40,217 nucleotides of DNA, from positions 1 to 40,217 of the forward strand of contig DASPOF010000034.1 in the NCBI GenBank assembly GCA_035626155.1, read 5' to 3'. Shown piece after piece: positions 39,411-40,217 of the stretch. Each line of letters opens with the position of its first letter. The first letter of the stretch is position 1. The DNA is from DASPOF01 sp035626155. GTDB lineage: Bacteria; Desulfobacterota; Binatia; Binatales; Binataceae. The notes beneath the pieces are model-generated. The model saw nothing but the letters and a program-made list of their open reading frames with translations. It was not told where the DNA came from and did not search any database. The position numbers and the translations under genes are program-made.

Positions 39411-40217
39411 ATGATGGCGAAGGGGTTGCGGAACAAAAGGAGGCTCCAAAGGTTCGCGCGCAGTCTCACTGTGATTGCGCTGATCGCCCTGGTGGGCGGA
39501 TCGGCGTCCGCGGACGACCGCGGTTTCTTTTTCTTCTTTTTCCCCGGCAATCTTGTGGTCAGCCGCAGTGTCTACGACAACAATCCGAACAACGTGACGG
39601 TGGGCGAGACGCTGCCCCCGAACTGCGCGAGCACCACCGGCGGATGTTCGCCGGGCGCGGTCAGTAACGGCACGTATCCGCAGGTCTGGAACAACAATCT
39701 GTCCGACGGCAGCTTCGGCATCACATCGAAGATCTTCCTGGACCAGGTGACCCCGTGGGGCTGGCGCATCGGCTCGCTCGAGGTCCCCAACAGCTCGCAG
39801 AGGTATTTACCGCCCGGGGCAGATCAAATGGTCACGAGCTTCAGCTCGAAATCCGAGATCGCGCTGAACCTCTCTGTCGACCGTAAGTATCTGACCTTCA
39901 TGGGATACGTATCGCCGATCGACGCGCTCGATGTTTCGAACGCCAACACTCCGGGAGTGGTCGATCCGACCAACCCCGTCGGCGAGAACGTTTACCGCGC
40001 TGTGGCCCAGGTCGATTGGATGGGGCGCTTCCGATTCACGGCCAGCAACGCATACAGCGGCAACAACGGCCGCGCAGCGATCCTCAACGACGCCGCCGAC
40101 GTCCTCTATACCGCGGGTAATGCGGGCAACGGCAGCAACCCCCAGCCGGCCGGGGTCATTATCGCGGCGGGCGCCCAGATCATGACTCCTGAGACCATCC
40201 CGCTTGCGTTCCAGAGT
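39411..40217 (+). CDS. Secreted protein, beta-rich, with poly-Phe N-terminus (3' truncated by window edge)
   Basis: The frame is open from the ATG at 39411 (or 39414) through the window end, 269 codons, with no stop. A near-ideal ribosome site, AAAGGAGGA, lies about 5 nt upstream, so expression may be strong. A signal peptide with a basic N-region is followed by a hydrophobic core and a cleavage site ASA-D (after residue 34). Directly after it, residues 39-44 are six phenylalanines (GFFFFFFPG). The rest is rich in Asn, Ser, Gly and Thr; NLVVSRSVYDNN, SKIFLDQVTPWG and LNLSVDRKYLTFMGYVSPIDA resemble large secreted β-propeller-like proteins of environmental bacteria. The function is unknown. Confidence 0.85.
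   Translation, partial: MMAKGLRNKRRLQRFARSLTVIALIALVGGSASADDRGFFFFFFPGNLVVSRSVYDNNPNNVTVGETLPPNCASTTGGCSPGAVSNGTYPQVWNNNLSDGSFGITSKIFLDQVTPWGWRIGSLEVPNSSQRYLPPGADQMVTSFSSKSEIALNLSVDRKYLTFMGYVSPIDALDVSNANTPGVVDPTNPVGENVYRAVAQVDWMGRFRFTASNAYSGNNGRAAILNDAADVLYTAGNAGNGSNPQPAGVIIAAGAQIMTPETIPLAFQS

Noticed and set aside
39525..39542. Possible frameshift at the T/C-rich stretch in the secreted-protein gene
   Set aside because: The signal peptide before it and the Asn/Ser-rich protein after it are in the same frame, so the run reads as six Phe codons (mixed TTC and TTT). A sequencing slip cannot be excluded, but nothing requires it.
1..40217. CRISPR array, insertion sequence, prophage or large repeat
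   Set aside because: No regularly spaced direct repeats, no transposase or integrase motifs, and no paired terminal repeats were seen on either strand.

Overview
The window is about 40 kb of GC-rich bacterial chromosome, densely packed and with little codon-free space. No gap between genes exceeds 300 bases. The organism looks like an uncultured Gram-negative soil or sediment bacterium. It has lipoproteins, a TolC-type outer-membrane channel with an RND pump, MurNAc recycling by AmgK/MurU, and glutathione-related proteins (a GST and a CGFS glutaredoxin). The mix of a DUF1329 protein, three type III (CaiB/BaiF) CoA-transferases, a crotonase and a HyuA/HyuB pair suggests Candidatus Binatota or a related deltaproteobacterial-type lineage. 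That placement is inference only, because no rRNA gene is present.

Layout. Bases 1-3219 (+) hold the 3' end of a DUF1329 gene with its terminator, the amgK-murU recycling pair, and a GST behind a promoter that carries a palindrome. Bases 3243-8736 (-) hold a lytic transglycosylase lipoprotein, then a HAD phosphatase overlapping two tandem CoA-transferase genes. Bases 8877-17233 (+) hold the conserved maf-yggS-proC-yggT-yggU operon, an FmdB zinc-ribbon gene with a terminator, a coupled dehydrogenase-HyuA-HyuB operon and a Nudix gene. Bases 17240-20840 (-) hold a family 2 glycosyltransferase, a large lipoprotein and thiI. Bases 21002-25399 hold single or paired genes on both strands: NudL-type Nudix, CYTH protein, an unrecognised protein, a GNAT acetyltransferase and two small lipoproteins.

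Bases 25513-28123 (+) run CoA-transferase, a 32-codon thiolase remnant, a TlpA-like thioredoxin, BolA and monothiol glutaredoxin. Bases 28237-29635 (-) hold DoxX and a crotonase without the usual catalytic glutamates. Bases 29863-37280 (+) form one block: response regulator, histidine kinase, outer-membrane factor, periplasmic adaptor and RND transporter, the last three overlapping by 4 nt. The right end holds an ICMT-like methyltransferase, tRNA-Leu(CAA) with a good promoter, a VapBC-type toxin-antitoxin pair with a candidate operator, and the start of a secreted protein that runs off the window.

Most genes are housekeeping or ordinary accessory genes. I found no CRISPR array, insertion sequence, prophage or obvious new defence system. 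The most unusual item is the thiolase minigene at 26747-26845, which keeps its ribosome site, start, N-terminal signature, C-terminal active-site motif and stop but lacks the whole middle of the protein. Next in interest are the palindrome inside the GST promoter, the adaptor with a very short hairpin in the RND operon, the crotonase with altered active site, and the secreted protein with a run of six phenylalanines. Several starts are GTG or TTG, and 4-nt start/stop overlaps are common, so translational coupling is a general habit of this genome.
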